Assembly: GCF_002934065.1 (NCBI RefSeq)
Contig: NZ_CP018049.1
Coordinates: 5,888,501-5,952,500, forward strand
Direction of reading: 5' to 3'
Length of the DNA stretch: 64,000 nt
Source of the DNA: Pseudomonas orientalis
Lineage (GTDB): Bacteria > Pseudomonadota > Gammaproteobacteria > Pseudomonadales > Pseudomonadaceae
Position 1 is the first letter of the stretch; every line of letters starts with the position of its first letter. Both the position numbers and the translations under genes were made by a program. The notes under the pieces are model-generated. The model was given only the letters and a program-made list of their open reading frames with translations, searched no databases and had not been told where the DNA came from. Shown here in pieces: positions 9,901 through 17,648 of the stretch.

Positions 9901-11542
9901 TCTGGAGAAACTCAGTGGCCTGAGCGCAAGCTATGAGGATGCACGGCAACAGTTGGTGGTCTTGAATGCCTTCTCCCCCGTCATGGATTACCAGTCAAGA
10001 GCCCTCGGCTATTTGAAAGCCCAGTTGGAACTCAACGAGGCGAATATCAGAGAGCAGCTAACCAGCTTCTCGCCACAACTGGAGAAAGTTCTGAACCACC
10101 TCGAGACCCACGCCTCATCCCCCCAAGCGAGTCATATAGAGGACTTCAAGCAACTGTCCGAAATGAACCGGCACATGATTGAGCGCCTTGACTACGCGCA
10201 ATCACGTTTTGCCCAGGCCAGGGGTTTGGGTGAGGCCGGCATGGAACTGATCCTCAACTGCAAAATGCCTTACGGCAGCGACAACTTGAAAGCACTGCAA
10301 GTGACGATGGCACGCGCCTTGTGCCTGCGGCCGCAATCTCTTGGCACGGAGGCGGATGCCTGGCAGATGCTCGTCAAGACCACCGACGCTGCCGACATTG
10401 CGGTACAGACCCTGCACAACACCTTGAAACAGACCAGTGAATCTCGCCTGGACGAGCGCGTCCAAACGCTGGGCAGCCTGGTGGAACAGTTCAAGTTCGT
10501 TGATGAACGCTTGCAGGATATCGCGCTAGAATTCCCCGAGCAGATACTCGCCGAACCACTCGCCAAACTGCGTGAATCGCTTCGTGGTTTCGCCAGCCGC
10601 GCCAGCGCTCAATTGGCTCCCCTGCACTCGGAGCTGGAGCAGCTTCGCAGCAAGCCAAAAGCACCGCTTTGGCAGCCAAGGTCTGAAAAGAAATTCATCC
10701 ATACGCGCTACAACGGCACCCTGATCGGCGAACCTCGTGTAAACAAAGTGGGGCTTGAAACCGGCCTCGTGGACATCCTCTCCCCCTTGACTGGCAAGAT
10801 CATCGCCACCTTCCATGAAAAAACGCCAGGGGTGTGGGCCCAGCGCGTCGACCCGAGCGCATCGCAACCACCACGGCCCGTGTTCACGCTCGAGACCAGC
10901 CTGAGTCGTGGCCAAAAACTGTTGGACGAGTTACCCGCCTTTCAAACACGCGTCACCACCAGATCAAACGATACCTCACGCACTCCTCTTGGCGTCGAAT
11001 ATATGCTGGGCCAGCATGCAGAATTACTGGCGCAGGCGGCTGAAGACATCGACGAGTCACTGACCAAACTCAATGCCACGGAAGTTACCCAGCACCCTGC
11101 GGTTGCAGAGCGCAAAAAAATCGAGGATGCGGCGAGAGCACTGTACAAACAGGCCGATGTGCATGTGGCGAAAATGATCAAGCAACAGCCACCGACCCTC
11201 ACCGGTCTTGAATGGCTCAAAAACCACGATTTGATCAAAATCAAAAAAGCCGGAAAGCGGCGTCGCCTCAAAAGTATCACCAAGGATTACTTGGATGAAT
11301 ACACCGTCACCGATAAGTCCAGCAAAGCCGTACTCTGGTATGCCCAGTTCCATTACAGAAGTGCGCAAGCTTCGCTCGATCGATTTATTTCAGCACGCCT
11401 TAAAACCCCGGCTGAGCGTGAACTAGGCAGCGCAACAGACGATGTAAACGGGCTCAATGCCGAGCAGCAAACCGCCTTCTATCGCAGTACCATCGGCCTG
11501 GCACAGGCCCGAGCGTTGTTTTTCCCCAACGGTACCGATTGA
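6971..11542 (+). CDS. Very large dermonecrotic-toxin-like (DUF6543) protein, 1523 aa
   Basis: A single uninterrupted 1523-residue protein. The segment around residues 440-620 (PFFSDITLRMDSHNS, then LRIQLPMLALQYKIR and GYHYVLAVLQ) resembles the dermonecrotic toxin N-terminal-like domain common in large Pseudomonas proteins. A hydrophobic stretch near 710-745 (WLLFNASMPFLGRFASTGAWIW) could be membrane-active. Residues about 920-1250 are rich in heptad-like Glu/Lys/Leu sequence, so a coiled coil is likely. No signal peptide or catalytic motif was recognised. It stands alone, with AGGG before its ATG and no visible immunity, secretion or chaperone gene nearby. A toxin or effector role is inferred from family only. 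Confidence 0.72.
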   Translation: MTASGSTSQDDDQNTSKLVALLLNVAPSFAETARDLLRQSLQEQYPLLHLDPDTTLLGTPTWELIDEKIVPGPTHYQSLSTLLARQAITWVATLCIEGEHFLTQEPVLEPAVHLPVRIVEIANTINILARVMSTAYEEQLVNFWSESVGNGPRWQAASSTLRNVWNVQHVDGWTEEDCAMARGLFHTPDRATRHAKDPFQSRAYLLDVDVVRGTKTEHTDLVFNAVLVGKSQGQTLILSYSLDSGYEKFESLEKLGASLSAQLEGAEAYDRLEWRLYEPDDNYFDHLAFKLIALQLQSTREVTATHGTPAAVVSVPPKNIEHVTTRGPDLDWYQSTLPNWLAGASNMDRTSYSRHLKDLAALHRRNAGQTYQDDIPAIEQYALDRLKIEIEKEHPKEKHLALDKFSVEIRTQVVWGLFPVPGQIEVTTLRLGELALQNLIALPFFSDITLRMDSHNSIPSWMTIDYIKTLITRIDVGTAYPTLIRSKLMDDAAESARRKNLYTQHLRIQLPMLALQYKIRKESGIDERGYHYVLAVLQSESSDRTFGGQAIVMRRLSFTTTRRLTNSHDVVENMYVIGPQRIEAGPCLLYRPLFEPVLMQFPSPANLIYTINHSHTLRDSIVAWLPDSVRDDYTNYVFPGSLPSPWMVGDLLTNPSKIWTYSDRVILGEDILKGDLFTTLFNSNANALIELADRESVSNVESRWATFKKAGWLLFNASMPFLGRFASTGAWIWQIVDQLQAFVEAHEHDDQQAQWSALTDVLLNLGMALALHAAQRNRPTAAPVRVETKTPGAPAIVKQLPMPDAHDSPPGHSGSLYTLGAVKKTSKSLGAALDTFKIDKPANLEGPITEEGADQYLYRDGQHYYAPAGERWFRVELEGERTVVIIDPNQPNRTGLPLLHNAKGEWFVDTRLRLSGGGLESRTAKSKEHAQEQSNKLREKLTAFEQTKKDSQRELQKAHTEMSQAPSTSAQAKRQAYLEKLSGLSASYEDARQQLVVLNAFSPVMDYQSRALGYLKAQLELNEANIREQLTSFSPQLEKVLNHLETHASSPQASHIEDFKQLSEMNRHMIERLDYAQSRFAQARGLGEAGMELILNCKMPYGSDNLKALQVTMARALCLRPQSLGTEADAWQMLVKTTDAADIAVQTLHNTLKQTSESRLDERVQTLGSLVEQFKFVDERLQDIALEFPEQILAEPLAKLRESLRGFASRASAQLAPLHSELEQLRSKPKAPLWQPRSEKKFIHTRYNGTLIGEPRVNKVGLETGLVDILSPLTGKIIATFHEKTPGVWAQRVDPSASQPPRPVFTLETSLSRGQKLLDELPAFQTRVTTRSNDTSRTPLGVEYMLGQHAELLAQAAEDIDESLTKLNATEVTQHPAVAERKKIEDAARALYKQADVHVAKMIKQQPPTLTGLEWLKNHDLIKIKKAGKRRRLKSITKDYLDEYTVTDKSSKAVLWYAQFHYRSAQASLDRFISARLKTPAERELGSATDDVNGLNAEQQTAFYRSTIGLAQARALFFPNGTD

Positions 11543-11600
11543 TTACCCGGGCATCGGCACATAACTTGCTCCAGCCTGGCAACCCCGGCTGGAACCCACC

Positions 11601-12593
11601 ATGTTGCATTCGCACCTGACCACCCTCAATGCCGTCTCGCTGATACTCGACACGTTCAAGGCCGAAGGTGTACCGACCGAGACGCTCTTGGCCGGCAGCG
11701 GCATTGACAGTACCGACCTGAACCGTGCCGACACGCGCATCACCACGCACCAGGAGATGCGCGTGTGCGCCAATGCGGTGGCGCTGCAGCGCGATATCGG
11801 CCTGGAACTGGGCCGACGCATGCATGTGTCGGCCTACGGCATGCTCGGTTATGCACTGCTCACCAGTGCCACCTTCGGTGACGCTTTGCGCCTGGCGCTG
11901 CGCTATCCGGCGCTGTTGGGAACACTTTTCGAGCTGAGCCTTGAAGAAGACGAACAACGTATCTGGTTCAGCGCCAGCGATTACCGCGAAGACTCGGCCC
12001 TGACCGTATTCAATGTCGAATTCTGCCTGGTCTCGCTGAAAGTCATCTGCAACGACCTGCTCGGTCAGCCCCTGCCTCTGCTCGGTGCACGTTTGGCCTA
12101 CAGCGCGCCGGATTACCGCGCACGCTATGCCGAACAGTTCGATTGCCCGCTGCAATTTGACGCCACCACCCATGCCTTTGCCTTCGACCGCCGTTGGCTC
12201 GACCATCCCCTGCCTCTGGCCGACGCGATCACCCACTGCGCCATGGTGGAGCGCTGCCGCAAACAGAACGCCGAATTCACCGGTCGCCAGGCCTGGCTGG
12301 GCCGGGTCCGGCAAGTACTCGCCGCACGGCTGAATGCCGCGCCCGGCCTGGAGGGCTTGGCCGAGCAGATGAACTGTTCGGCGCGCACCTTGCGTCGTCA
12401 TTTGCATGACTTGGGCTGCGGCTATCAGGAGCTGCTCGATGAACTGCGCTTTGAACGCGCCAAGCAGTTGCTCGGTGAGGACCAGTTGCCGATCCACCGC
12501 ATTGCCGAACAACTGGGGTTCAGCGAGACCGCAAGTTTCCGCCATGCCTTCGTACGCTGGAGCGGCGTAGCGCCCAGTCAGTTCAGACCTTGA
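11601..12593 (+). CDS. AraC-family transcriptional regulator
   Basis: The 330-residue protein has an N-terminal arabinose-binding-like ligand domain of the OruR/GbdR-type layout (HMHVSAYGMLGYALLTS motif near residue 75) and a C-terminal double HTH in about the last 90 residues (CSARTLRRHLHDLG, then IHRIAEQLGFSETASFRHAFVRW). It reads toward aphA, 128 bp upstream of it, so it probably senses a polyamine or its acetylated form and activates that operon. The ligand is not shown by the sequence. Confidence 0.88.
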   Translation: MLHSHLTTLNAVSLILDTFKAEGVPTETLLAGSGIDSTDLNRADTRITTHQEMRVCANAVALQRDIGLELGRRMHVSAYGMLGYALLTSATFGDALRLALRYPALLGTLFELSLEEDEQRIWFSASDYREDSALTVFNVEFCLVSLKVICNDLLGQPLPLLGARLAYSAPDYRARYAEQFDCPLQFDATTHAFAFDRRWLDHPLPLADAITHCAMVERCRKQNAEFTGRQAWLGRVRQVLAARLNAAPGLEGLAEQMNCSARTLRRHLHDLGCGYQELLDELRFERAKQLLGEDQLPIHRIAEQLGFSETASFRHAFVRWSGVAPSQFRP

Positions 12594-12712
12594 GGGGGCG
12601 ATTTACGGACAGACATATTGGCCATATCGATCCCCTTTTGGCCACTCCTGCCGTTCTCCAAATCCAGGCGTATCGCGACACTGCTGCCAGAGCCCCCACT
12701 CAGCCTGCGGAG

Positions 12713-12721
12713 AACAACAAC
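12713..12721 (+). promoter_or_regulatory. Candidate Hfq/Crc binding site between the aphA ribosome-binding site and start
   Basis: AACAACAAC directly abuts the aphA ATG, just after the GCGGAGA ribosome-binding site. It matches the AAnAAnAA A-rich pattern by which Hfq with Crc blocks translation of catabolic genes in Pseudomonas. Position and sequence are seen; binding is inferred. Confidence 0.55.
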
Positions 12722-13759
12722 ATGCTGACGATCTACTCGGACGATCATCACCTGCACCACGGCCGTTGCGAATTAATGGACGGGCAACTGATGCCCTGTT
12801 TCGAAATGCCGTCGCGTGCCGACCATGTATTGCAGCGCGTCAGGGATCGCGAGCTCGGCCCGGTACAGGCACCCAGCGATTTCGGGCTGGGTCCTTTGCA
12901 ACGCATCCACAGCCCGGACTACCTCGACTTTTTCAAAGGCGCCTGGGCACGCTGGGCCGAATTTGGCCAGGATGGCGACTTGCTGCCCTACACCTGGCCC
13001 GCCCGCACCTTGCGCCGCGTGTTGCCGACCAGCCTGCACGGCCAATTGGGTTACTACAGCTTCGACGGCGGCGCACCGATTACCGCCGGCACCTGGCAGG
13101 CGGCCTATAGCGCGGCGCAGGTTGCGCTCACCGCGCAGCAGGCGATCCAACACGGCGCCCACAGCGCCTTTGCCCTTTGCCGGCCACCGGGGCACCACGC
13201 CGCGAGTGATTTGATGGGCGGGTATTGCTACCTCAACAACGCTGCTATTGCGGCGCAGGCGTTTCTGGATCAGGGCCGGAAAAAGGTCGCGATCCTTGAC
13301 GTCGATTACCACCACGGCAACGGTACGCAGTCGATTTTCTACGCGCGCAGCGACGTGCTGTTCACCTCCATACACGGCGATCCGCAAGGGGAGTTTCCGT
13401 TCTTTCTTGGCTATGCCGATGAACTGGGGGACGGCGCCGCAGAGGGCTTCAACTTCAACTATCCATTGCCCGCGGGCTCCGGCTGGGAGCGCTGGAGCGC
13501 GGCACTGGAACAGGCGTGCGGCGAGATCGAGCGCTACGACGCCGATGTCATCGTGGTGTCTCTGGGCGTCGATACCTTCAAGGACGATCCGATTTCCCAA
13601 TTCAAGCTCGACAGCCCGGACTACCTGGCCATGGGCCAACGCATCGCTCGCCTGGGCAAGCCGACGCTGTTCGTGATGGAAGGCGGTTACGCGGTGGAAG
13701 AAATCGGCATCAACGCCGTTAACGTACTCGAAGGTTTCGAAGAAGGAACGGCCCGATGA
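12722..13759 (+). CDS. aphA: Acetylpolyamine amidohydrolase (histone-deacetylase superfamily)
   Basis: AphA removes acetyl groups from acetylputrescine, acetylcadaverine and related amines, allowing their use as carbon and nitrogen source. The 345-residue protein shows the deacetylase blocks: CRPPGHHA near residues 153-160 (catalytic histidines), LDVDYHHGNGT near 193-203 (zinc-binding Asp and His), and VSLGVDTFKDD near 280 (second zinc Asp). The opening MLTIYSDDHHLHHG matches my memory of P. aeruginosa AphA. The start at 12722 has a ribosome-binding site; an upstream in-frame ATG would add 44 unrelated residues. Its last codons overlap the next gene by ATGA, so translation is coupled. Confidence 0.93.
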   Translation: MLTIYSDDHHLHHGRCELMDGQLMPCFEMPSRADHVLQRVRDRELGPVQAPSDFGLGPLQRIHSPDYLDFFKGAWARWAEFGQDGDLLPYTWPARTLRRVLPTSLHGQLGYYSFDGGAPITAGTWQAAYSAAQVALTAQQAIQHGAHSAFALCRPPGHHAASDLMGGYCYLNNAAIAAQAFLDQGRKKVAILDVDYHHGNGTQSIFYARSDVLFTSIHGDPQGEFPFFLGYADELGDGAAEGFNFNYPLPAGSGWERWSAALEQACGEIERYDADVIVVSLGVDTFKDDPISQFKLDSPDYLAMGQRIARLGKPTLFVMEGGYAVEEIGINAVNVLEGFEEGTAR

Positions 13760-14847
13760 ACAAGCTCACCTCCCTGGTTCTCTGCGCGGTACTCCTGTGC
13801 GGCGCGGCGCAGGCCGAAGAAAAAACCCTCAAGGTCTACAACTGGTTCGACTACATCACCCCCAAGGCACTTGAAGATTTCAAGGCACAGAACCCAACGA
13901 TCAAACTGGTGTACGACATCTTCGACACCAACGAAGCCCTGGAAGCCAAACTGCTCACCGGCAACTCCGGCTATGACGTGGTGGTGCCGTCCAACGTGTT
14001 CCTGGCCAAGCAGATCGAAGCCGGCGTGTTCCAGCCCCTGGACCGCAGCCAACTGCCGAACTGGAACCACCTCGATCCCAAGCTGATGAAGCTGATCGAA
14101 GCCAATGACCCCGGCAACAAATTTGCCGTGCCCTACATGTACGGCACCATTCTCATCGGCTTCAACCCGGCCAAGGTCAAGGCCGCCCTTGGCGATAACG
14201 CACCGGTGGACAGTTGGGACCTGATCTTCAAGGAAGAGAACATCAGCAAGCTCAAGCAATGCGGGGTTGCGCTGCTGGATTCACCCTCGGAAATCCTGCC
14301 CCTGGCCTTGCAGCACCTGGGCCTGGACCCCAACAGCAGCAACCCTGCGGACTATGTCAAAGCCGAAGCGCTGCTGATGAAAATCCGCCCGTACATCACC
14401 TACTTTCATTCGTCCAAGTACATGGCCGATATCGCCAATGGCGACATCTGCGTGGCCGTGGGCTATTCCGGCAGTTTTTCCCAGGCCGCCAACCGTGCCA
14501 AGGAAGCCAAGAATGGCGTGACCGTGGACATGCGCCTGCCCAAGGAAGGCGCGCCGATCTGGTTCGACATGCTCGCCATCCCCAAGGGTGCGCAGAACCC
14601 ACAGGACGCCTACACCTTTATCAACTATCTGTTGCAACCCCAGGTGATCGCACCGATCAGCGATTTTGTCGGCTACCCCAACCCGAACAAGGATGCGACT
14701 CAACTGGTCGATCCGGCCATCCGCAACAACCCCAACCTGTACCCGACCGAAGCCGCCATGGCCACGCTCTACACCCTCAAACCCCTGGGCAGCAAAGCAG
14801 AACGTGCCAGGACGAGGGCCTGGACCAAAATCAAGTCCGGGAAGTAA
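13756..14847 (+). CDS. Periplasmic polyamine-binding protein (PotF/PotD-like)
   Basis: The 363-residue protein has a signal peptide (MNKLTSLVLCAVLLCGAAQA, cleavage before EEKTLKVYNW). It then shows the PotF-type mature start LKVYNWFDYITPKAL and the VVVPSNVFLAKQIEAG segment of spermidine/putrescine-binding proteins. It would present polyamines or acetylpolyamines to an ABC transporter. No permease or ATPase gene is next to it, so it must share one encoded elsewhere. It overlaps aphA by 4 bp, matching the P. aeruginosa aphA-binding protein pair that I recall. Confidence 0.92.
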   Translation: MNKLTSLVLCAVLLCGAAQAEEKTLKVYNWFDYITPKALEDFKAQNPTIKLVYDIFDTNEALEAKLLTGNSGYDVVVPSNVFLAKQIEAGVFQPLDRSQLPNWNHLDPKLMKLIEANDPGNKFAVPYMYGTILIGFNPAKVKAALGDNAPVDSWDLIFKEENISKLKQCGVALLDSPSEILPLALQHLGLDPNSSNPADYVKAEALLMKIRPYITYFHSSKYMADIANGDICVAVGYSGSFSQAANRAKEAKNGVTVDMRLPKEGAPIWFDMLAIPKGAQNPQDAYTFINYLLQPQVIAPISDFVGYPNPNKDATQLVDPAIRNNPNLYPTEAAMATLYTLKPLGSKAERARTRAWTKIKSGK

Positions 14848-14930
14848 CCCACGGTGGATTTGACGGTAGTCCTGCGTAAGCAACGCCTCGCCGGGCTACC
14901 TCTATCTACCGGCTAAACAGGAGGCACGCG

Positions 14931-16469
14931 CTACGGCAGCCATGCCTGGCGCAACCGCCCCAACGCCTGCGCAATCTGCATTTCAGGCACAGCGGCAAAC
15001 CCCATCACCAGGCCGGCACGCTGGTCAGGTGATGGGCTGCTGCCTGCCAGCCAATAGCTGCTCAGGCCGTTGATTTCGATCCCTGCGGCATGGGCCTGGG
15101 CGAGCAGTAGCTGTTCACGTGCCAGGCTGTCCACACGCACCGTCATGTGCAGCCCGGCCGCCACGCTGGGCAATGGCCCGACGCCGGGCAACCCGTCGGG
15201 CCAACCGGCCAGCAAGGCATTGCGTCGGCTCAACGCAGCACGGCGCATCCGGCGAATGTGGCGCTGGAAATGCCCAGCCGCCATGAACTCGGCCATCACC
15301 ACCTGGGTGCTGACTTCGGAGTGGCGCATGTCCACGGCGCGGCGCCGGGTAAAGGCTTGCACCAGGCCTGGTGGCAATACCAGGTAACCCAGGCGCAACG
15401 CCGGGAACGCCACCTTGCCGAAGGTGCCGACGTACAACACGCGGCCATTGCGATCCAGCGCGGCCAATGGTGACAGCGGCGCGCCGCTGTAGCGGTACTC
15501 GCCGTCGTAATCGTCCTCTACGATCCAGCCGCCTGAACGTTCGGCCCAGGCCAGCAACTCCAGGCGCCGCGCCAGGCTCATCACCACGCCCAGCGGGTAC
15601 TGATGGGAAGGCGTGACATACGCCACGCGGCAATCATTGAGGGTACTGAGCACCTGGCAATCCATGCCCTCGCCGTCGACCGGCACGCCATGCAGTCGCC
15701 CGCCGGCCAAAGCGAATGCATGGCCGGCCGCGCGATAGCCAGGGTTTTCCACCGCCACGCCATCCCCAGGCTCCACCAGCAACTGTGCACAAAGGCTGAT
15801 GGCCTGCTGTGCGCCGCTGGTGATCACAATTTGTTCAGCCGCGCATTGCATGCCGCGCGAGCTGCGCAGGTACGCGGCGATCAAACCGCGCAGGCGACCG
15901 TCACCAGCCGGGTCGCCATAGCACAGCTGCTCCAGATCGGGTTTGCGCCAGAACGCCCCATTCAGCTTGGCCCATACCTCAAACGGGAATAGATCGAAGG
16001 CGGGTACGCCCACGCGAAATGCCCGAGGCGGTCCCAACGGCGGCTGCGGTAGATGGTGGTCTTTTACCCGCGCCAAGCCGGCACTGTGGATAACTTCGTC
16101 ATCCAAATCCCCGGGCAAATTCACCCATTTTGTGGATAACCCTGGGGATAAGCCTGTTGACAACCCTGTGGATACTTTTGTGGATAATTTTTTGGCCATC
16201 GGCAATTGGGCAACATAGGTGCCATCACCGACCCGGCTTTCGATAAACCCCTCCGCGTACAGTTGATCGTAGGCACGCACCACGCTATTGCGGGAAATCG
16301 ACAATGCCACCGCCAGATCACGGGTAGCGGGCAGTCGCGTGCCGCTGACCAATCGCCCATCCAATACCCGCTGGCGCAGGGCCTCATAAAGCTGGCGCGT
16401 GAGGCCCTGGCGGCGGTCCAGCTCTATACCGGCAGGGTTGAAGGACAACGGTGGCGAAACAGGCGGCAT
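14931..16469 (-). CDS. MocR-family regulator (GntR DNA-binding domain fused to aminotransferase-like domain)
   Basis: The 512-residue protein has a GntR winged helix in residues 15-90 (LYEALRQRVLDG, then RDLAVALSISRNSVVRAYDQL). A linker of about 60 residues follows, then a fold-type-I aminotransferase-like domain with the likely PLP-lysine region (GTFGKVAFPALRLGYLVLP) and the VEDDYDGEYRYSG block typical of MocR/PdxR proteins. The linker holds repeated LST-x units (residues about 95-115) encoded by the DnaA-box-like array described separately. It diverges from paiB and the acetyltransferases and likely controls them. Confidence 0.92.
   Translation of the reverse strand: MPPVSPPLSFNPAGIELDRRQGLTRQLYEALRQRVLDGRLVSGTRLPATRDLAVALSISRNSVVRAYDQLYAEGFIESRVGDGTYVAQLPMAKKLSTKVSTGLSTGLSPGLSTKWVNLPGDLDDEVIHSAGLARVKDHHLPQPPLGPPRAFRVGVPAFDLFPFEVWAKLNGAFWRKPDLEQLCYGDPAGDGRLRGLIAAYLRSSRGMQCAAEQIVITSGAQQAISLCAQLLVEPGDGVAVENPGYRAAGHAFALAGGRLHGVPVDGEGMDCQVLSTLNDCRVAYVTPSHQYPLGVVMSLARRLELLAWAERSGGWIVEDDYDGEYRYSGAPLSPLAALDRNGRVLYVGTFGKVAFPALRLGYLVLPPGLVQAFTRRRAVDMRHSEVSTQVVMAEFMAAGHFQRHIRRMRRAALSRRNALLAGWPDGLPGVGPLPSVAAGLHMTVRVDSLAREQLLLAQAHAAGIEINGLSSYWLAGSSPSPDQRAGLVMGFAAVPEMQIAQALGRLRQAWLP
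16131..16187 (-). repeat. Five tandem 12-bp units resembling DnaA boxes, inside the MocR gene
   Basis: On the minus strand units start every 12 bp: TTATCCACA, GTATCCACA, TTGTCAACA, TTATCCCCA, TTATCCACA (plus-strand positions 16179-16187, 16167-16175, 16155-16163, 16143-16151, 16131-16139). Two are perfect TTATNCACA boxes. Another perfect box lies at 16085-16093. Each unit codes Leu/Val-Ser-Thr-x, so the array is in frame in the linker. Three Leu codons are TTA, very rare in GC-rich Pseudomonas. The repeat is seen; DnaA binding is a hypothesis. Confidence 0.6.
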
Positions 16470-16480
16470 ATTGGACCAAT
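16470..16480. promoter_or_regulatory. Candidate MocR operator
   Basis: ATTGGACCAAT is a perfect inverted repeat around one base, directly abutting the MocR start codon. A second ACCAAT half-site lies at 16511-16516 in the same divergent promoter region. MocR-type regulators often bind such paired sites; the assignment is inferred. Confidence 0.4.
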
Positions 16481-16556
16481 GAAAATAGCGCTAGATGGCT
16501 CTTACAACGAACCAATAGCCTGCCTAGGATGCAGGCATTCGCCAAGGAAAATCTCC

Positions 16557-17195
16557 ATGTACACACCCCGCGCCTTTGCTCTCGATGACTTGCCCGAAAT
16601 CCAGCAACTGATCCAGCACACCCGCCTGGTGCAGTTGGTAACCGTGGGTGAAAACGGCCTGCAAGCCAGCCACTTGCCCTTGCTCCTCAACCCCGAAGAA
16701 GGGCCTAACGGCACGCTGTACGGTCACTTGGCCAAGGCCAACCCGCAATGGCGCGAGCTGCAAAATGGCGGTGAAGCGCTGGTGATCTTCGCCGTTGCCG
16801 ACGCCTATATCAGCCCGGCGTTTTACCCCGCCAAGGTCGAGCACGGCAAAGTGGTCCCGACCTGGAACTACATCGCCGTGCACGCCTATGGCACGCCTGC
16901 GGTATTCAGCGACGCCGAGCGCTTGCTCAAGGTGGTCACCGCCCTTACCGACCGCCATGAAAGCGCCCGCGCGCAACCCTGGCGTGTCAGCGACGCACCG
17001 GCGGACTACATTGACGGCATGCTCAAGGCCATTGTCGGCTTTGCCCTGCCGATCGAACGCCTGGTGGGCAAACGCAAACTCAGCCAGAACCGCAGCGCCG
17101 CCGACATGGCCGGTGTGCGTGACGGCCTGGCCGCCAGTGCCGATGTACGCGACCAGACCCTCGCCCGTTTTATTCCCCAAGGAGTTTCAGAATGA
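16557..17195 (+). CDS. FMN-binding PaiB-family protein
   Basis: The 212-residue protein matches PaiB-like (FMN-binding negative transcriptional regulator) proteins: MYTPRAFALDDLPEIQQLIQ at the start, then SHLPLLLN and HVVPTWNY-like blocks (here GKVVPTWNYIAVHAYG near residues 97-112). These resemble split-barrel flavin-binding proteins. The ATG at 16557 has AAGGAAAA before it and begins the conserved sequence. It diverges from the MocR regulator and overlaps the following acetyltransferase by ATGA, forming an operon. Its biochemical role is uncertain; in Bacillus, PaiB is paired with a polyamine acetyltransferase, which suits the GNAT neighbours. Confidence 0.88.
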   Translation: MYTPRAFALDDLPEIQQLIQHTRLVQLVTVGENGLQASHLPLLLNPEEGPNGTLYGHLAKANPQWRELQNGGEALVIFAVADAYISPAFYPAKVEHGKVVPTWNYIAVHAYGTPAVFSDAERLLKVVTALTDRHESARAQPWRVSDAPADYIDGMLKAIVGFALPIERLVGKRKLSQNRSAADMAGVRDGLAASADVRDQTLARFIPQGVSE

Positions 17196-17638
17196 GCTTG
17201 ATCGACATTCGCCAGGTGACAGCCGCCGACCACGTCGCCTGGCTGCCGCTGTGGCAGGCCTACTTGGCGTTCTACAACACAGAACTGCCGGACGCCGTCA
17301 GCCAAAGCACCTGGCAACGCCTGATCGACGCCAGCGAGCCGACCCATTCGGCACTGGCCTGGCAGGACGGCAAGGCGGTGGGCATGGTCAACTTCATCTA
17401 CCATCGCTCCAACTGGAGCATCGAGAACTCCTGCTACCTGCAGGACTTGCTGGTGGCTGCCACCCATCGGGGCACAGGCATAGGTCGACAGTTGATCGAA
17501 TTCGTCTACGCCACCGCCAAGGCCGATGGCTGCTGCAAGGTGCACTGGTTGACCCACGAGAGCAACGCCACCGCGATCCAGCTCTACGAGCGCATCGCTG
17601 AACGCCCAGGCCTCATTCAATTTCGCAAAGGTCTTTAA
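17192..17638 (+). CDS. GNAT-family N-acetyltransferase, 148 aa
   Basis: A short GNAT enzyme. The acetyl-CoA-binding segment is visible as LQDLLVAATHRGTGIGRQLIEFVY (Q/R-x-x-G-x-G/A motif as RGTGIG, near residues 85-105), followed by HWLTHESNATAIQLYERI, the usual late helix. It starts by ATGA overlap with paiB, so the two are translationally coupled. PaiA-like polyamine acetylation is possible by context, but the substrate cannot be read from the sequence. Confidence 0.88.
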   Translation: MSLIDIRQVTAADHVAWLPLWQAYLAFYNTELPDAVSQSTWQRLIDASEPTHSALAWQDGKAVGMVNFIYHRSNWSIENSCYLQDLLVAATHRGTGIGRQLIEFVYATAKADGCCKVHWLTHESNATAIQLYERIAERPGLIQFRKGL

Positions 17639-17648
17639 GGAGCGCAGC

